Assembly: GCF_937910895.1 (NCBI RefSeq)
Contig: NZ_CALEMI010000089.1
Coordinates: forward strand, 1 to 64,000
Direction: 5' to 3'
DNA from: an uncultured Dokdonia sp.
GTDB lineage: Bacteria; Bacteroidota; Bacteroidia; Flavobacteriales; Flavobacteriaceae
DNA length: 64,000 nt
Shown here: piece after piece, positions 45,973-54,669 of the stretch
Layout of the letters: every line of letters begins with the position of its first letter
How positions within the stretch are numbered: the first letter of the stretch is position 1
The notes under the pieces: generated by a model
What the model was told of the DNA's origin: nothing
Databases searched by the model: none
The model's input: only the letters and a program-made list of their open reading frames with translations
Program-made: the position numbers and the translations under genes

Positions 45973-46854
45973 ATGAAAAAATATTTAATCGTAAACTGGA
46001 GTAAATTACTACTCTGGTTGCTACCACCAATTTTAAGAAAGAAGAGGCATTTTAAATGGCTGTTTTCTCTCTTAAAGCCTTTGGAGACGCTGTATGATAC
46101 AACTTTGTATCAAATGCAGCATAACGGACAAATTGTGTATTTAGAAAAAGTGCTAAATGAAACGTTTAACCCAGATGTTGCTTATGATCCTAATCTTTCT
46201 ATTGAAGAAAAAAGATATGCCAGCCTCATCTATATAGATGAAACCCTGCAGCCTAGATTAAAATTTGTCTATAGACATGATGAGTATTATTTGCATACAG
46301 AAGCAGAGCATTTTTCTTTACCAGCTGTTATAAATGAAGAAATCGTATTAGATGAGTTGGGTTTTTTAGACCCAATAGAGTTATTTACGCATGATGAGTT
46401 AGCATGTCTTTTAAATCCTGATTATATGGTAGATACAAATGGAGATGGGGTAATTAATGTAGAGGACGATCCTAGTTTCTGTAATAAAGCTAGAGAACTG
46501 GCTTACAATACGTATTTGGCAACAGAAGAAGATTATACGAATGTAAATTATGCTAATTTCAGAATTATGATCCCGGCAAGTCTTAATAGTGGAGCTGTGC
46601 CAAGTGGTTTGAGTGAAGTTCAAAAAGCTGCAGCAATACAAAGAGTGACTAATGAAGTCTACTTTGAACCAGATCCCGATCCGATTAAAGCACTTGCCAA
46701 TGCAGTAGAAGTGAGAACACCAAGATTTCATCAGGTGGTCAACTTTTATAAACTCGCAGGAAAAACGTATGAGACTTACAAGTATGGTGAAGAAACTTCG
46801 GATGTTTTATTAAACACTTTGGTACCTGACCAATCTCAAGTATCAGTTCTATAA
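45973..46854 (+). CDS. Baseplate gpI-like protein with an EF-hand-type loop
   Basis: The 293-residue protein directly follows the J-like gene (11 bp), where gpI is found in contractile tails. The N-terminus is basic and hydrophobic (KYLIVNWSKLLLWLLPPILRKKRHFK), then LLKPLETLYDTTLYQMQHNGQIVYLEKVLNE. Residues 154-165 form a 12-residue calcium-binding loop (D154, N156, D158, N162 and D165; DTNGDGVINVED), like EF-hand or dockerin loops. No second loop is seen. It probably links wedge to fibre. The gpI assignment is by synteny rather than by motif. Confidence 0.6.
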   Translation: MKKYLIVNWSKLLLWLLPPILRKKRHFKWLFSLLKPLETLYDTTLYQMQHNGQIVYLEKVLNETFNPDVAYDPNLSIEEKRYASLIYIDETLQPRLKFVYRHDEYYLHTEAEHFSLPAVINEEIVLDELGFLDPIELFTHDELACLLNPDYMVDTNGDGVINVEDDPSFCNKARELAYNTYLATEEDYTNVNYANFRIMIPASLNSGAVPSGLSEVQKAAAIQRVTNEVYFEPDPDPIKALANAVEVRTPRFHQVVNFYKLAGKTYETYKYGEETSDVLLNTLVPDQSQVSVL

Positions 46855-46981
46855 GACGATACATTAGTAACATTAGGAATCCTTCAAAATAATACACTTT
46901 CTGAAAAATTGAAGGAGGGGTTTCTAATGCCAAAACCTTTATGAAATAAAAAAACGTATTCATCCTTTTTAATAAAATAAC

Positions 46982-49804
46982 ATGAAAAAAATAAATTTTA
47001 CAAATGCAGGTGGATTTCCTCTAGAACAAGAGACACTAGCACGATTGCAAGCAGCATATAAAGACGAATTATATGAAATGCTAAAGCGAAATTTTGATAT
47101 TTCAAACGATCAAAATTACATCATCTCAGAACCAACAGATACCTTAAACGGATGGTTCGTGATCAATGGAATATTACACCTTATGGAGCCAGGAGTAACA
47201 ACTCCTACAAATAGCATAAAAACATCAGAAACCATTACAAAATTACGTTTTGGAGATGGTGTCTACCAAACTGCTTATACAGATTATACAGTAGAGTACG
47301 TAAATGAGATTCCAGTAGATTATGATTCAAGTATTGAAGAATTAGGATTGGCAGATACAGATATAGCATTGCCTAATGAAAGAAAACTTAGGTATTATAA
47401 TATTACAAATTTACCTACCAACCCTGACAGACTTCAAAGAATAGGTTTTCTTCCTATAAACGGTAGTAAACCTATGGAAGGAGATTTGGATATGGGAGGG
47501 AATCAACTATCAAATCTTGATACATTAGAAACAGCATTGGCAACCTTACGAGCTAAGTTTTTTAATTTTGGATTTTCTACAGAAAGAGGAGCGCCAGGAC
47601 GCGCTTTAGTAGATGAGGAAATAACCATAAGCCCTACAGGAGATTCTAGACCTGTCAATCAAGATACTACAGCACTCCATCTTAACTATAATAGTGATTG
47701 GGGAACAACAGTCATAGGAGGCGAAATAAAACTTCCAGAATTTGCAGAAAACAGTACTTCACTACGAAAATCTCCTTTATTGATAGACTCAAGAGGGAAT
47801 GTTTGTAAAGGAAGTGCTTCAGAAAATATTCCATTAGGACTGATCGCATTATGGTATAATACAAATCAACCTATTCCTCCAGGATGGGTGCTTTGTAATG
47901 CTACAAATGAAGGACTAGCCGGAAATGTTACAGTACCTAATCTGTCTAGTAATCAGTTAACACCTACCACTGTTGATACTCCCGTAGCAGATGTAAACGT
48001 GGTAGATTACATTATTTACGTAGGAAGAGATACCCCAACCATTAACGCATTGATTGTAGATCTATCAAGAAATAGTAAGAGTGTCGTAAGAACACTTTCT
48101 AGTGGTCAAACCTCTTTTGATGCCACTACAAATCCGTTCGAGTTAGAAGCCACACTTGAAAACTTAACACTACAAGGATGGACTCAAATTTCTGGACCAT
48201 CATCTTCTACAATTACAACTCCAAATTCAGAAAATACTACGGTAACAGGAAACTTAGTGATAGGTACCTATGTCTATCAAGTAAGAGGAGTAGATAGCTT
48301 AGGAGCTGAGTTTACAGATCAGGTAACCATAACGATAAAAAGAAGCAATATGCCACCAGTATTTGACTCAATTGTAAATACAACAAGTGGTGTGAATGTG
48401 ACAAATGATATGAATATAGTAATAACATCAGATCTGATTCAACAAGAAGATGTTTCATCTCAATTAACAGAATTAGTTTCTGAAGATCAGTTAGACGCAG
48501 ATTTGGTTGATGTCTCAAGACAACAAATATTGAGAAGAACCGCGTTTAGAGTAGGGGTTTCAGATCCAGATGGGAATATTTTCGCTTCAAGCGTAACCGT
48601 AGTTGCAAGAATACGTAGAGCAGATGGAACTGTACAAATCATCCAGCCATTACTTATAGAGGATGTTAGCACTTCAAGCGCTTCTAGAACAAGTGCAGAC
48701 ATGACGGCACCTATTGTAAGAATCTTTAACTTTAGTATTATAGGATTAACGGCAACAGATACTCTTGAATTTGTAGCAACAGATGAAGGTGGAGCAGAAA
48801 CTGTAAAATCATATACAATAACGCTGAACATAGAGCCAAGTATAACCCTTTCTCAAACAGGTCCAGTACTCACAACAGTTAATGGGAATCTTGCAAAATT
48901 CTTTGATGTAAGAATTCAAGGTACACCAAATACCACCGTGTCTTTAGTAGCAGGTAGGTTATTATCAAGCGCTATTGGCAGTGTGATTACAGTAAGTAAT
49001 ACAGGAACGGTGCCAGCATCATTTAGTTTGACAACACTCAATACACCATTTAATGTATTGCTTGATGCAACAGGAGTTAGAGTGATTAGAGTGCTGCATG
49101 AAATGACAATTCCACGATTAACAACTATTAATAACGGAACAACATACACGCTTAACTCAAGAATTTCATTAGCTAGTAATCCATCCAATGGATTAAACCT
49201 AAGATTCGCATATACCCTTTCGGGTAGTATAGATATCACTCCTATTGATGATACTCCCATAGATGACTTTCCAATTGGCGGAGGTGGTGGAGGCTGCTTT
49301 GATGTAAACACCTATGTGTCATTAGCATCAGGAAGTGCTAAAAAGCTTAAAAATGTGGAACTAGGAGAAATGCTTATAGGCTTTGATTTTCCAAATAGAA
49401 CCGATGCTTCATCAGGAAACTATTTTAATTGGACGGGTAAAGTATCTGAAGCTATTGAAACTCCTGTGAAAGTAATCAATAAGAGAATATTTACAGTAGC
49501 AAGTTATTTTGAAATTGTGACCAAAGAAGGTCGCGTACTTAAAGTGACAGGAGATCACCCACTACTTATTTCAAAAGATGGACGTCAAGTACAGTGGTTG
49601 CCAGCACAAAGTGTAAATGAAACCATGTCTTTGGTAGCTAAAAAAGGAGCTCTCAAAGAGGTACAATCTATCACTTGGATATCAGGATCATTAGAAGTAG
49701 CTACTATTGATGTAGAAGAGGTAGATAACTATGTAATAGGAGGTATTGTAGCGCACAATAAGGAGATTATTTCAGAAGAAATTGAATCTCCAGAACAACG
49801 CTAA
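46982..49804 (+). CDS. Tail collar fibre ending in a Hint (self-processing) domain
   Basis: The 940-residue protein has an N-terminal part (about 1-180) that may dock to the baseplate, a repeat-poor linker and a tail-collar-like site near residues 290-310 (IALWYNTNQPIPPGWVLCN). Two beta domains of PKD/Ig type follow (about 370-460 and 460-620), then a Thr-rich stalk. At the end, PIGGGGGG is followed by Cys772 and a Hint domain: block-A-like CFDVNTYVSLASGSAKKLKN, block B T856-G-D-H859 (VTGDHPLLIS), and terminal block VDNYVIGGIVAHN with H925 and N926, then K927 and a 13-residue tail. Cleavage at the Cys772 or Asn926 side would trim or cross-link the fibre. The nucleophile after Asn is Lys, so ordinary splicing is unlikely. 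Confidence 0.8.
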   Translation: MKKINFTNAGGFPLEQETLARLQAAYKDELYEMLKRNFDISNDQNYIISEPTDTLNGWFVINGILHLMEPGVTTPTNSIKTSETITKLRFGDGVYQTAYTDYTVEYVNEIPVDYDSSIEELGLADTDIALPNERKLRYYNITNLPTNPDRLQRIGFLPINGSKPMEGDLDMGGNQLSNLDTLETALATLRAKFFNFGFSTERGAPGRALVDEEITISPTGDSRPVNQDTTALHLNYNSDWGTTVIGGEIKLPEFAENSTSLRKSPLLIDSRGNVCKGSASENIPLGLIALWYNTNQPIPPGWVLCNATNEGLAGNVTVPNLSSNQLTPTTVDTPVADVNVVDYIIYVGRDTPTINALIVDLSRNSKSVVRTLSSGQTSFDATTNPFELEATLENLTLQGWTQISGPSSSTITTPNSENTTVTGNLVIGTYVYQVRGVDSLGAEFTDQVTITIKRSNMPPVFDSIVNTTSGVNVTNDMNIVITSDLIQQEDVSSQLTELVSEDQLDADLVDVSRQQILRRTAFRVGVSDPDGNIFASSVTVVARIRRADGTVQIIQPLLIEDVSTSSASRTSADMTAPIVRIFNFSIIGLTATDTLEFVATDEGGAETVKSYTITLNIEPSITLSQTGPVLTTVNGNLAKFFDVRIQGTPNTTVSLVAGRLLSSAIGSVITVSNTGTVPASFSLTTLNTPFNVLLDATGVRVIRVLHEMTIPRLTTINNGTTYTLNSRISLASNPSNGLNLRFAYTLSGSIDITPIDDTPIDDFPIGGGGGGCFDVNTYVSLASGSAKKLKNVELGEMLIGFDFPNRTDASSGNYFNWTGKVSEAIETPVKVINKRIFTVASYFEIVTKEGRVLKVTGDHPLLISKDGRQVQWLPAQSVNETMSLVAKKGALKEVQSITWISGSLEVATIDVEEVDNYVIGGIVAHNKEIISEEIESPEQR

Positions 49805-49826
49805 ACTAAATCAAGTCAGGTGTATA

Positions 49827-49857
49827 TGGTTTCTGAATAACAACTATTCAGAAACCA
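49827..49857 (+). terminator. Terminator-like hairpin after the Hint fibre gene
   Basis: A 13-bp perfect stem, TGGTTTCTGAATA (49827-49839) with 49845-49857, has the loop ACAAC. There is no long T-run, so it may attenuate rather than stop transcription. Confidence 0.6.
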
Positions 49858-49891
49858 CTACCTAGACATCATAAAATAAAATAGATAGTAC

Positions 49892-51226
49892 ATGAAAACA
49901 AGTATATCAACACTAAAATCTTATTTTGAGAGAGGCGATAAACCCTCTCAAACAGATTTTGAAGACCTTATTGATAGCTTTATACATAAAGATGCAGGTG
50001 TTGCCATTAAAAGTATAAACGTAAATGGAGCTGGAAATCTTGTTTTTACATTTTCTGATAATACAACAGAAATTGTAAAACAACTTCCTAATGAACTCCC
50101 TATTAGTTTTATAACAGACCTTCAAAATCAACTTGATGTAAAAGTAGACAAAGAAGCCAATAAGCAACTATCTACACAAGATTTTACAACAGCGTTAAAA
50201 TCGAAACTTGAGCAGTTAGAAAACTATGTACACCCTGCAACACATAGTATTGAAGAAATAGAAAACCTACAACAATCTTTAGATGGAAAAGTAGGCACAA
50301 TAGGGAATGAAACGATCAACGGATTAAAAGTATTTAATGAGATTGTAGAGCTTATCGACGGCCTGAAAATTTCTAATTTTTCAGGAACAGGATTGAGAAA
50401 TCTAGTAGTCCAAGCAGACGGAACTGTAGCCGTAAGAGCTATTGCTACAGATCTATTTATTGACAACACAACGTTTAATGAAACGACAAAGATCCTAACC
50501 CTAGAACTAGTAAATGGAACCACTATAGATGTCGATTTGTCAAGCCTTGAGGAAGATTTAACAGGACTTCAATCCAGTATCGCATCACTGCAATCTAGTG
50601 TAACGTCTTTGCAAAATACAAAGTTAGATAAGGGAGGATATAACGGGACAGCACAAGATTTAGACACTATAAAAAGAAATAAGTCCGCTTTCGCGAAATC
50701 AATTACAGATGTTTCAGGAAATCTAGAACTACAAGGAGATCAAGTAACTCCTGGTCCTAGTCGTTATTACGGAACCAATGGAGAGGGCATAAAAGGATAT
50801 CACGAGATAGAACCTATCTATTTTAACGTAACCAATCTTTTTATGGGAGGATCGACACTTAATACGGCAAACCAAGCATTTTTTGTGAATCTATCGTCTT
50901 ATGGTGTATTAAAATCAGGACATCAATTAGAACTGAATAATATAGAATTTAGAGGTGATTTTGGTCTATTGACAGAATACATAGATGTAGCTTTTGATAA
51001 CGTCTTAAATTCAAAAATACGTATTGGAGAAGTTAATGGAGTAGATTCAAATCAATGGCAAAGTGCGCAATCCATAGGAGATGGAAGTGTTGTAACCCTT
51101 GTAAAATTACCTACAGAACAAATAGGATTTAGAATCTATGTATCTCCTAGCAGCAATGTAAATTTTATCCCTTTTGGAATGAATAATTGGTGGGAAATAA
51201 GAGCAGATGTGCAATTTAAAATTTAA
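49892..51226 (+). CDS. Tail fibre protein 2 with shared anchor module
   Basis: The 444-residue protein begins with KTSISTLKSYFERGDKPSQT and DFEDLIDSF, the same module as the first fibre. Next come helical, coiled-coil-like repeats (about 95-140 and about 210-235, LSSLEEDLTGLQSSIASLQSSVTSLQN), which suggest a trimeric shaft, and a beta-rich tip (about 270-444). The stop precedes the start of the next gene by a few bases, so they are in one operon. A partial palindrome copy (50687-50698) encodes SAFAK. Confidence 0.7.
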   Translation: MKTSISTLKSYFERGDKPSQTDFEDLIDSFIHKDAGVAIKSINVNGAGNLVFTFSDNTTEIVKQLPNELPISFITDLQNQLDVKVDKEANKQLSTQDFTTALKSKLEQLENYVHPATHSIEEIENLQQSLDGKVGTIGNETINGLKVFNEIVELIDGLKISNFSGTGLRNLVVQADGTVAVRAIATDLFIDNTTFNETTKILTLELVNGTTIDVDLSSLEEDLTGLQSSIASLQSSVTSLQNTKLDKGGYNGTAQDLDTIKRNKSAFAKSITDVSGNLELQGDQVTPGPSRYYGTNGEGIKGYHEIEPIYFNVTNLFMGGSTLNTANQAFFVNLSSYGVLKSGHQLELNNIEFRGDFGLLTEYIDVAFDNVLNSKIRIGEVNGVDSNQWQSAQSIGDGSVVTLVKLPTEQIGFRIYVSPSSNVNFIPFGMNNWWEIRADVQFKI

Positions 51227-51231
51227 TAAAA

Positions 51232-52110
51232 ATGATTTGGATAGGAAAAGGAATAGATAATAAAGTAAGAGCACAACTGGATAAGCAACCAGCAGATGAT
51301 TATTTGGGATTGACTTGGGAAGAAGTAGCAGATTATAAAAACCCAGACCCAAAACATCTTTTAACAACACTAGTTGTCTCTTCTCAAGAACGAAAAGAGA
51401 TTACGGCCATCAACTATGTGACAGAGCTTAAATCTGGTGTACGCCTTATAGAAGATGTAGCTCTCACTCATGACGGTTTGGTAAAAGAAACAATCTATTA
51501 TTACAAAGATGGAATTGAAAGAAGACCCGTCGTAAAAATTGCCGAAACGTATGAGTATAGAATAGGAGATTTAGAATTTAATCCTGCAGAACGCGGGATG
51601 TATTCTAGAGAAAAAAAATGGCAATATTATTTTGAAGATGGGACTTTAGATGAACAAGATTTAAATACAAAAGTGAAGTATAAAGTTTATGAGACCAATA
51701 GACAAATACTGGATGTAGGGCTTAAAAGACGTACTAATATTACACGCGTTTTGTCAGAAAAAGTAGGAGCCATACTAGTGATTTTAGGAGTCTTTAAAGA
51801 CGATGAGATCTCTACGGCAAAAAAGAAAGCTTATGATGCCTTAAGAATACTTTCTAGACAGTTTTCTTCAGACTTTACAGAATATAAAGCGTATGCAACG
51901 ACAGGTCTTTATGCAGCTATAGAAAATGAATCAACACTGCCTTGGCTAGATGTTTTTGTGCCTACACAAGAGCAGTTGATAGCATCGGGCAAAACAGAAG
52001 AAGAAGCGGCTGTTTTTCAGTCGTATGTCACAGCACTTGAGTTGCAGGATATGCAAGGAAGTACAATACGCAGCTATTTTGTAGAAAAATTAAAAGGAAA
52101 AGTATCTTAA
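51232..52110 (+). CDS. Tail-cluster hypothetical protein
   Basis: The 292-residue soluble protein has no recognised family. It has an N-terminal mixed region (MIWIGKGIDNKVRAQLDKQP), a central beta-rich part with repeated Glu/Lys/Tyr (YEYRIGDLEFNPAERGMYSREKKWQYYF) and a helical C-terminus. It starts 5 bp after the fibre-2 stop codon, so it is probably expressed with it. A fibre chaperone or tip adaptor is a reasonable guess only. Confidence 0.55.
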   Translation: MIWIGKGIDNKVRAQLDKQPADDYLGLTWEEVADYKNPDPKHLLTTLVVSSQERKEITAINYVTELKSGVRLIEDVALTHDGLVKETIYYYKDGIERRPVVKIAETYEYRIGDLEFNPAERGMYSREKKWQYYFEDGTLDEQDLNTKVKYKVYETNRQILDVGLKRRTNITRVLSEKVGAILVILGVFKDDEISTAKKKAYDALRILSRQFSSDFTEYKAYATTGLYAAIENESTLPWLDVFVPTQEQLIASGKTEEEAAVFQSYVTALELQDMQGSTIRSYFVEKLKGKVS

Positions 52111-52123
52111 AAAGAGAATAATA

Positions 52124-52147
52124 CTAGCCCGTGACTACACGGGCTAG
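52124..52147 (+). terminator. Hairpin after the fibre operon
   Basis: CTAGCCCGTG (52124-52133) pairs perfectly with 52138-52147 around ACTA. No T-run follows, so terminator function is uncertain. Confidence 0.5.
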
Positions 52148-52195
52148 AAATACCCCAAATCGTACCTAGTACATAGTAGTTTCACCCTAAAAAAA

Positions 52196-52666
52196 ATGAA
52201 TATGAAAACTGCAAAAGTTTTATTTACAGCAATGGCATTGCTTTGGCTTATTGTCACAGTAAGTTGCTTAATACCTATAAGCCTATTATTAATGCCATTT
52301 CTATATGTTTCAAAAAAATACTATACAGAATGGATCTTATTCTTCTTTGCAAGTATCAGTGCAATAGGTATATATCCTATTGGATTTTTATATAGAATCG
52401 TAAAATGGAAAGGATTTAAAAAGTATCTCAGGCAGTTGAGCCTTAGTATTGATATCTCAGGAAATAGTATTGCAGGAGACCTTTTAAACGACAATTTTAT
52501 AACCAAAGAGTCTGTGCATAAGTTCGGAGTTGTGAGAGAAACGATTAGTGATAATCTAGGAGAAAATGAAAGGGATAATACGCTAACATCATTTGGAAGA
52601 AGAGTGACAATTCTTTTGAGTGTTTTTGACTTTGACCATGCCAGAAAATCAATTATTGAAGATTAG
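52196..52666 (+). CDS. Two-TM membrane protein, holin-like candidate
   Basis: The 156-residue protein has hydrophobic segments near residues 6-35 and 44-64, then a basic stretch (RIVKWKGFKKYLRQL) and a soluble C-terminal domain. It is placed at the start of a group of small membrane and wall-degrading proteins, as in phage lysis cassettes. A holin is suggested by position and topology only, because the C-terminal domain is longer than in typical holins. Confidence 0.45.
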   Translation: MNMKTAKVLFTAMALLWLIVTVSCLIPISLLLMPFLYVSKKYYTEWILFFFASISAIGIYPIGFLYRIVKWKGFKKYLRQLSLSIDISGNSIAGDLLNDNFITKESVHKFGVVRETISDNLGENERDNTLTSFGRRVTILLSVFDFDHARKSIIED

Positions 52667-52793
52667 AAGAGTTTCCAAAAAAGAAATATATGTATTCAAT
52701 CTGTTAAAATCGTAAAAAGAAATTTTCACATTAAAAAACAGAATTCTATCTCTTTTGTAAACTCCTTTTTTAGGAATTATAAAATTAAAATAT

Positions 52794-53159
52794 ATGAAAA
52801 TAATGTTTGTAAGTAGCTTGCTAAATAAAGTCATTTTTAATTTCCAGAAGATCCCCACATCTACATTTCTGGAATATGGTTTACTAGGCTCTCTCTTTGT
52901 AGTAGCGCTTATTGTAATAAGATACCTGTATATGGAGAATAAGCAACTCCACAGAGAAAGAATAGAAATGTTAGAACGCTTAATGAACTTAAAAAATGAA
53001 GATGCAGAGAAGTATGTAGCCAGTGTGGGAGCCTTACGCGAGCTTATCATGAACTATAGTATCACAACAAAGGGGTACCTGGAAAAGCATATTTCTAAAG
53101 AACATAAAGATATTTGTGATAAAATCACAGAACTAAAAATGAATTACAGAAATGGGTGA
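52794..53159 (+). CDS. Single-TM coiled-coil protein, lysis-cassette candidate
   Basis: The 121-residue protein has one hydrophobic helix (about 29-46, LGSLFVVALIVIRYLYM) and a long charged helical C-terminus (ENKQLHRERIEMLERLMNLKNEDAEKYV), which fits a spanin- or holin-like form. Its stop region overlaps the next gene by 8 bp. The role is inferred from topology and neighbours. Confidence 0.45.
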   Translation: MKIMFVSSLLNKVIFNFQKIPTSTFLEYGLLGSLFVVALIVIRYLYMENKQLHRERIEMLERLMNLKNEDAEKYVASVGALRELIMNYSITTKGYLEKHISKEHKDICDKITELKMNYRNG

Positions 53160-53550
53160 AGCTTTTAGAAAAATACTGAAAAAATTGTCGACTGAAAATT
53201 CAGAAGAGATTCTGTTGGATGATGTATTTAAAGCATTTCCACTGGGAATTTTGGTGGATGATTTTTCCGATGGAAAAACACTTAAATGTATCGAAAAGAT
53301 AGTTGATGAGAAAGGTCTTCAGACAGGTATTATATTAGAAGGGTTTGCCCCCAAAGGAGCCGAATATACCAAGCATTATCATGATGGTATTGAGGAACTC
53401 ATCACGCTGTCAGGGATAGCAATAGAGACGGTAACACCCTTGAAATTAGAACCTTTTAAAAGTATTTTCTTTCCTAAACATAGAGTTCATGGATTTAAAG
53501 TAATTAAAGATTGGCGATTTGTTTGTAAGGTCACAAGACCTAATTATTAA
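53152..53550 (+). CDS. Cupin-like small protein
   Basis: The 132-residue protein has a cupin-type half-motif, YTKHYHDGIEELITLSG (about 77-93), with His, His and Glu in metal-binding positions, and a second half PKHRVHGFKV with a further His. It overlaps the preceding gene by 8 bp, so the two are translationally coupled. A cupin inside a tail/lysis cluster is unusual. It could bind a metal or sugar. No function is established. Confidence 0.6.
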   Translation: MGEAFRKILKKLSTENSEEILLDDVFKAFPLGILVDDFSDGKTLKCIEKIVDEKGLQTGIILEGFAPKGAEYTKHYHDGIEELITLSGIAIETVTPLKLEPFKSIFFPKHRVHGFKVIKDWRFVCKVTRPNY

Positions 53551-53710
53551 TATTTCTGTCTGTAATACATCCAGTACGTGAGACGCGGTTTATGAGTTGC
53601 TTAAAGGACTATAAGAATACACCACATTACTTATAAGCAAGATGCCTTACCCTTATAAACCATATTCTAAATTTTAAAAATAGTTTAAAATTAGATTTTA
53701 ACCCTTTTAC

Positions 53711-53724
53711 GCTTTCGCGAAAGC
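53711..53724. repeat. Dispersed palindrome, copy 10 (14 bp, intergenic)
   Basis: The core GCTTTCGCGAAAGC is the only full copy inside the tail cluster proper, in the gap between the cupin-like gene and the wall hydrolase gene. Confidence 0.85.
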
Positions 53725-53810
53725 ATACCCCACACTCAAAAATGAACACACCACTATTAGCACATAAATAGGTTTAATAGCACATAATACAATTTAAAAT
53801 CAAACAAAAA

Positions 53811-54233
53811 ATGAAAAAACATTTGAGATACGCCTTCAGTCAGTATGGAGTTAAAGAACTAGAAGGACATAAAAACAATCCACAAATTATATCGTATTTC
53901 ACTGAGATAGGATACAAAGGAAAACACCTAAAAGATGAAACCGCTTGGTGCTCAGCCTTTGTTAATTGGGTGCTTAAGATGTGTGACGCTCCGTACACAG
54001 GAAAACTCAATGCAAGAAGCTGGTTAGAAATTGGAATGAAAACCAATAGTCCGCAGCCAGGTGATATCGTAGTACTGTGGAGAGAAAGCAAAAAAAGCTG
54101 GAAAGGACACGTAGGATTCTATATCAATCAGGTAGATGACGAAATCTTTATTCTTGGTGGAAATCAAGATAATCAAGTAAAAATATTAGGGTATCCCGCA
54201 TCAAGGCTTTTAGGATATAGAGTGATTATTTAA
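53811..54233 (+). CDS. TIGR02594-type peptidoglycan hydrolase (endolysin-like)
   Basis: The 140-residue protein has the NlpC/P60/CHAP-like pattern WCSAFVNWVLK with catalytic Cys, and GHVGFYINQ with the His. The TIGR02594 family is found in phage lysis cassettes and tailocins. No signal peptide is present, so a holin or lysis event is needed for it to reach the wall. It could help release particles from the producer. Confidence 0.78.
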   Translation: MKKHLRYAFSQYGVKELEGHKNNPQIISYFTEIGYKGKHLKDETAWCSAFVNWVLKMCDAPYTGKLNARSWLEIGMKTNSPQPGDIVVLWRESKKSWKGHVGFYINQVDDEIFILGGNQDNQVKILGYPASRLLGYRVII

Positions 54234-54238
54234 AATGT

Positions 54239-54412
54239 ATGAAAACAAAACCTGTATATGTGTTTATCTGTTCTGTGTTGTTCTTTATGCTCCTACACGA
54301 GTGTTGTGTATCTCATGATAAAAAGGCTCAAAAGGGCAAAAACCAGGATATCATGTGTAAAAAGAAACCTATAAAGCCGATGGATGATTTCTGTACTAAT
54401 CAATCAAATTAA
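54239..54412 (+). CDS. Small Cys-rich lipoprotein, o-spanin-like candidate
   Basis: The 57-residue protein MKTKPVYVFICSVLFFMLLH continues with ECCVSHDKKAQKGKNQDIMC. It has a short hydrophobic signal and a weak lipobox before the CC pair, then a short Lys-rich polar tail with further Cys. It starts 5 bases after the wall hydrolase stop codon. Small outer-membrane lipoproteins of this size next to an endolysin resemble Rz1-type spanins, but identity is unproven. Confidence 0.45.
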   Translation: MKTKPVYVFICSVLFFMLLHECCVSHDKKAQKGKNQDIMCKKKPIKPMDDFCTNQSN

Positions 54413-54587
54413 CCTACAATTCAGCAGACTTTATCACATACGCCTTCTTTATAGCCTTATAACACCTTAACAACTGTAATATGTTGAGATGTGTGTAAAA
54501 TTACATAGAACACTCTTTTTTAAAACAAACAAATTACAAGTATTTAGACAATAATATAAGGTATGTAATCGATATAATGTTAAATAT

Positions 54588-54601
54588 CACTGAAACTATT
54601 G
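54588..54601 (+). promoter_or_regulatory. CTGAAACTA-type motif, copy 5
   Basis: CACTGAAACTATTG lies about 70 bp upstream of the tail-terminator-like gene, in the same orientation. Confidence 0.5.
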
Positions 54602-54669
54602 TATTATTACAAATAATAATTGCACATGTCTAACATTTGTTAGATATTTGTATCAAATAAAGCAAACAA

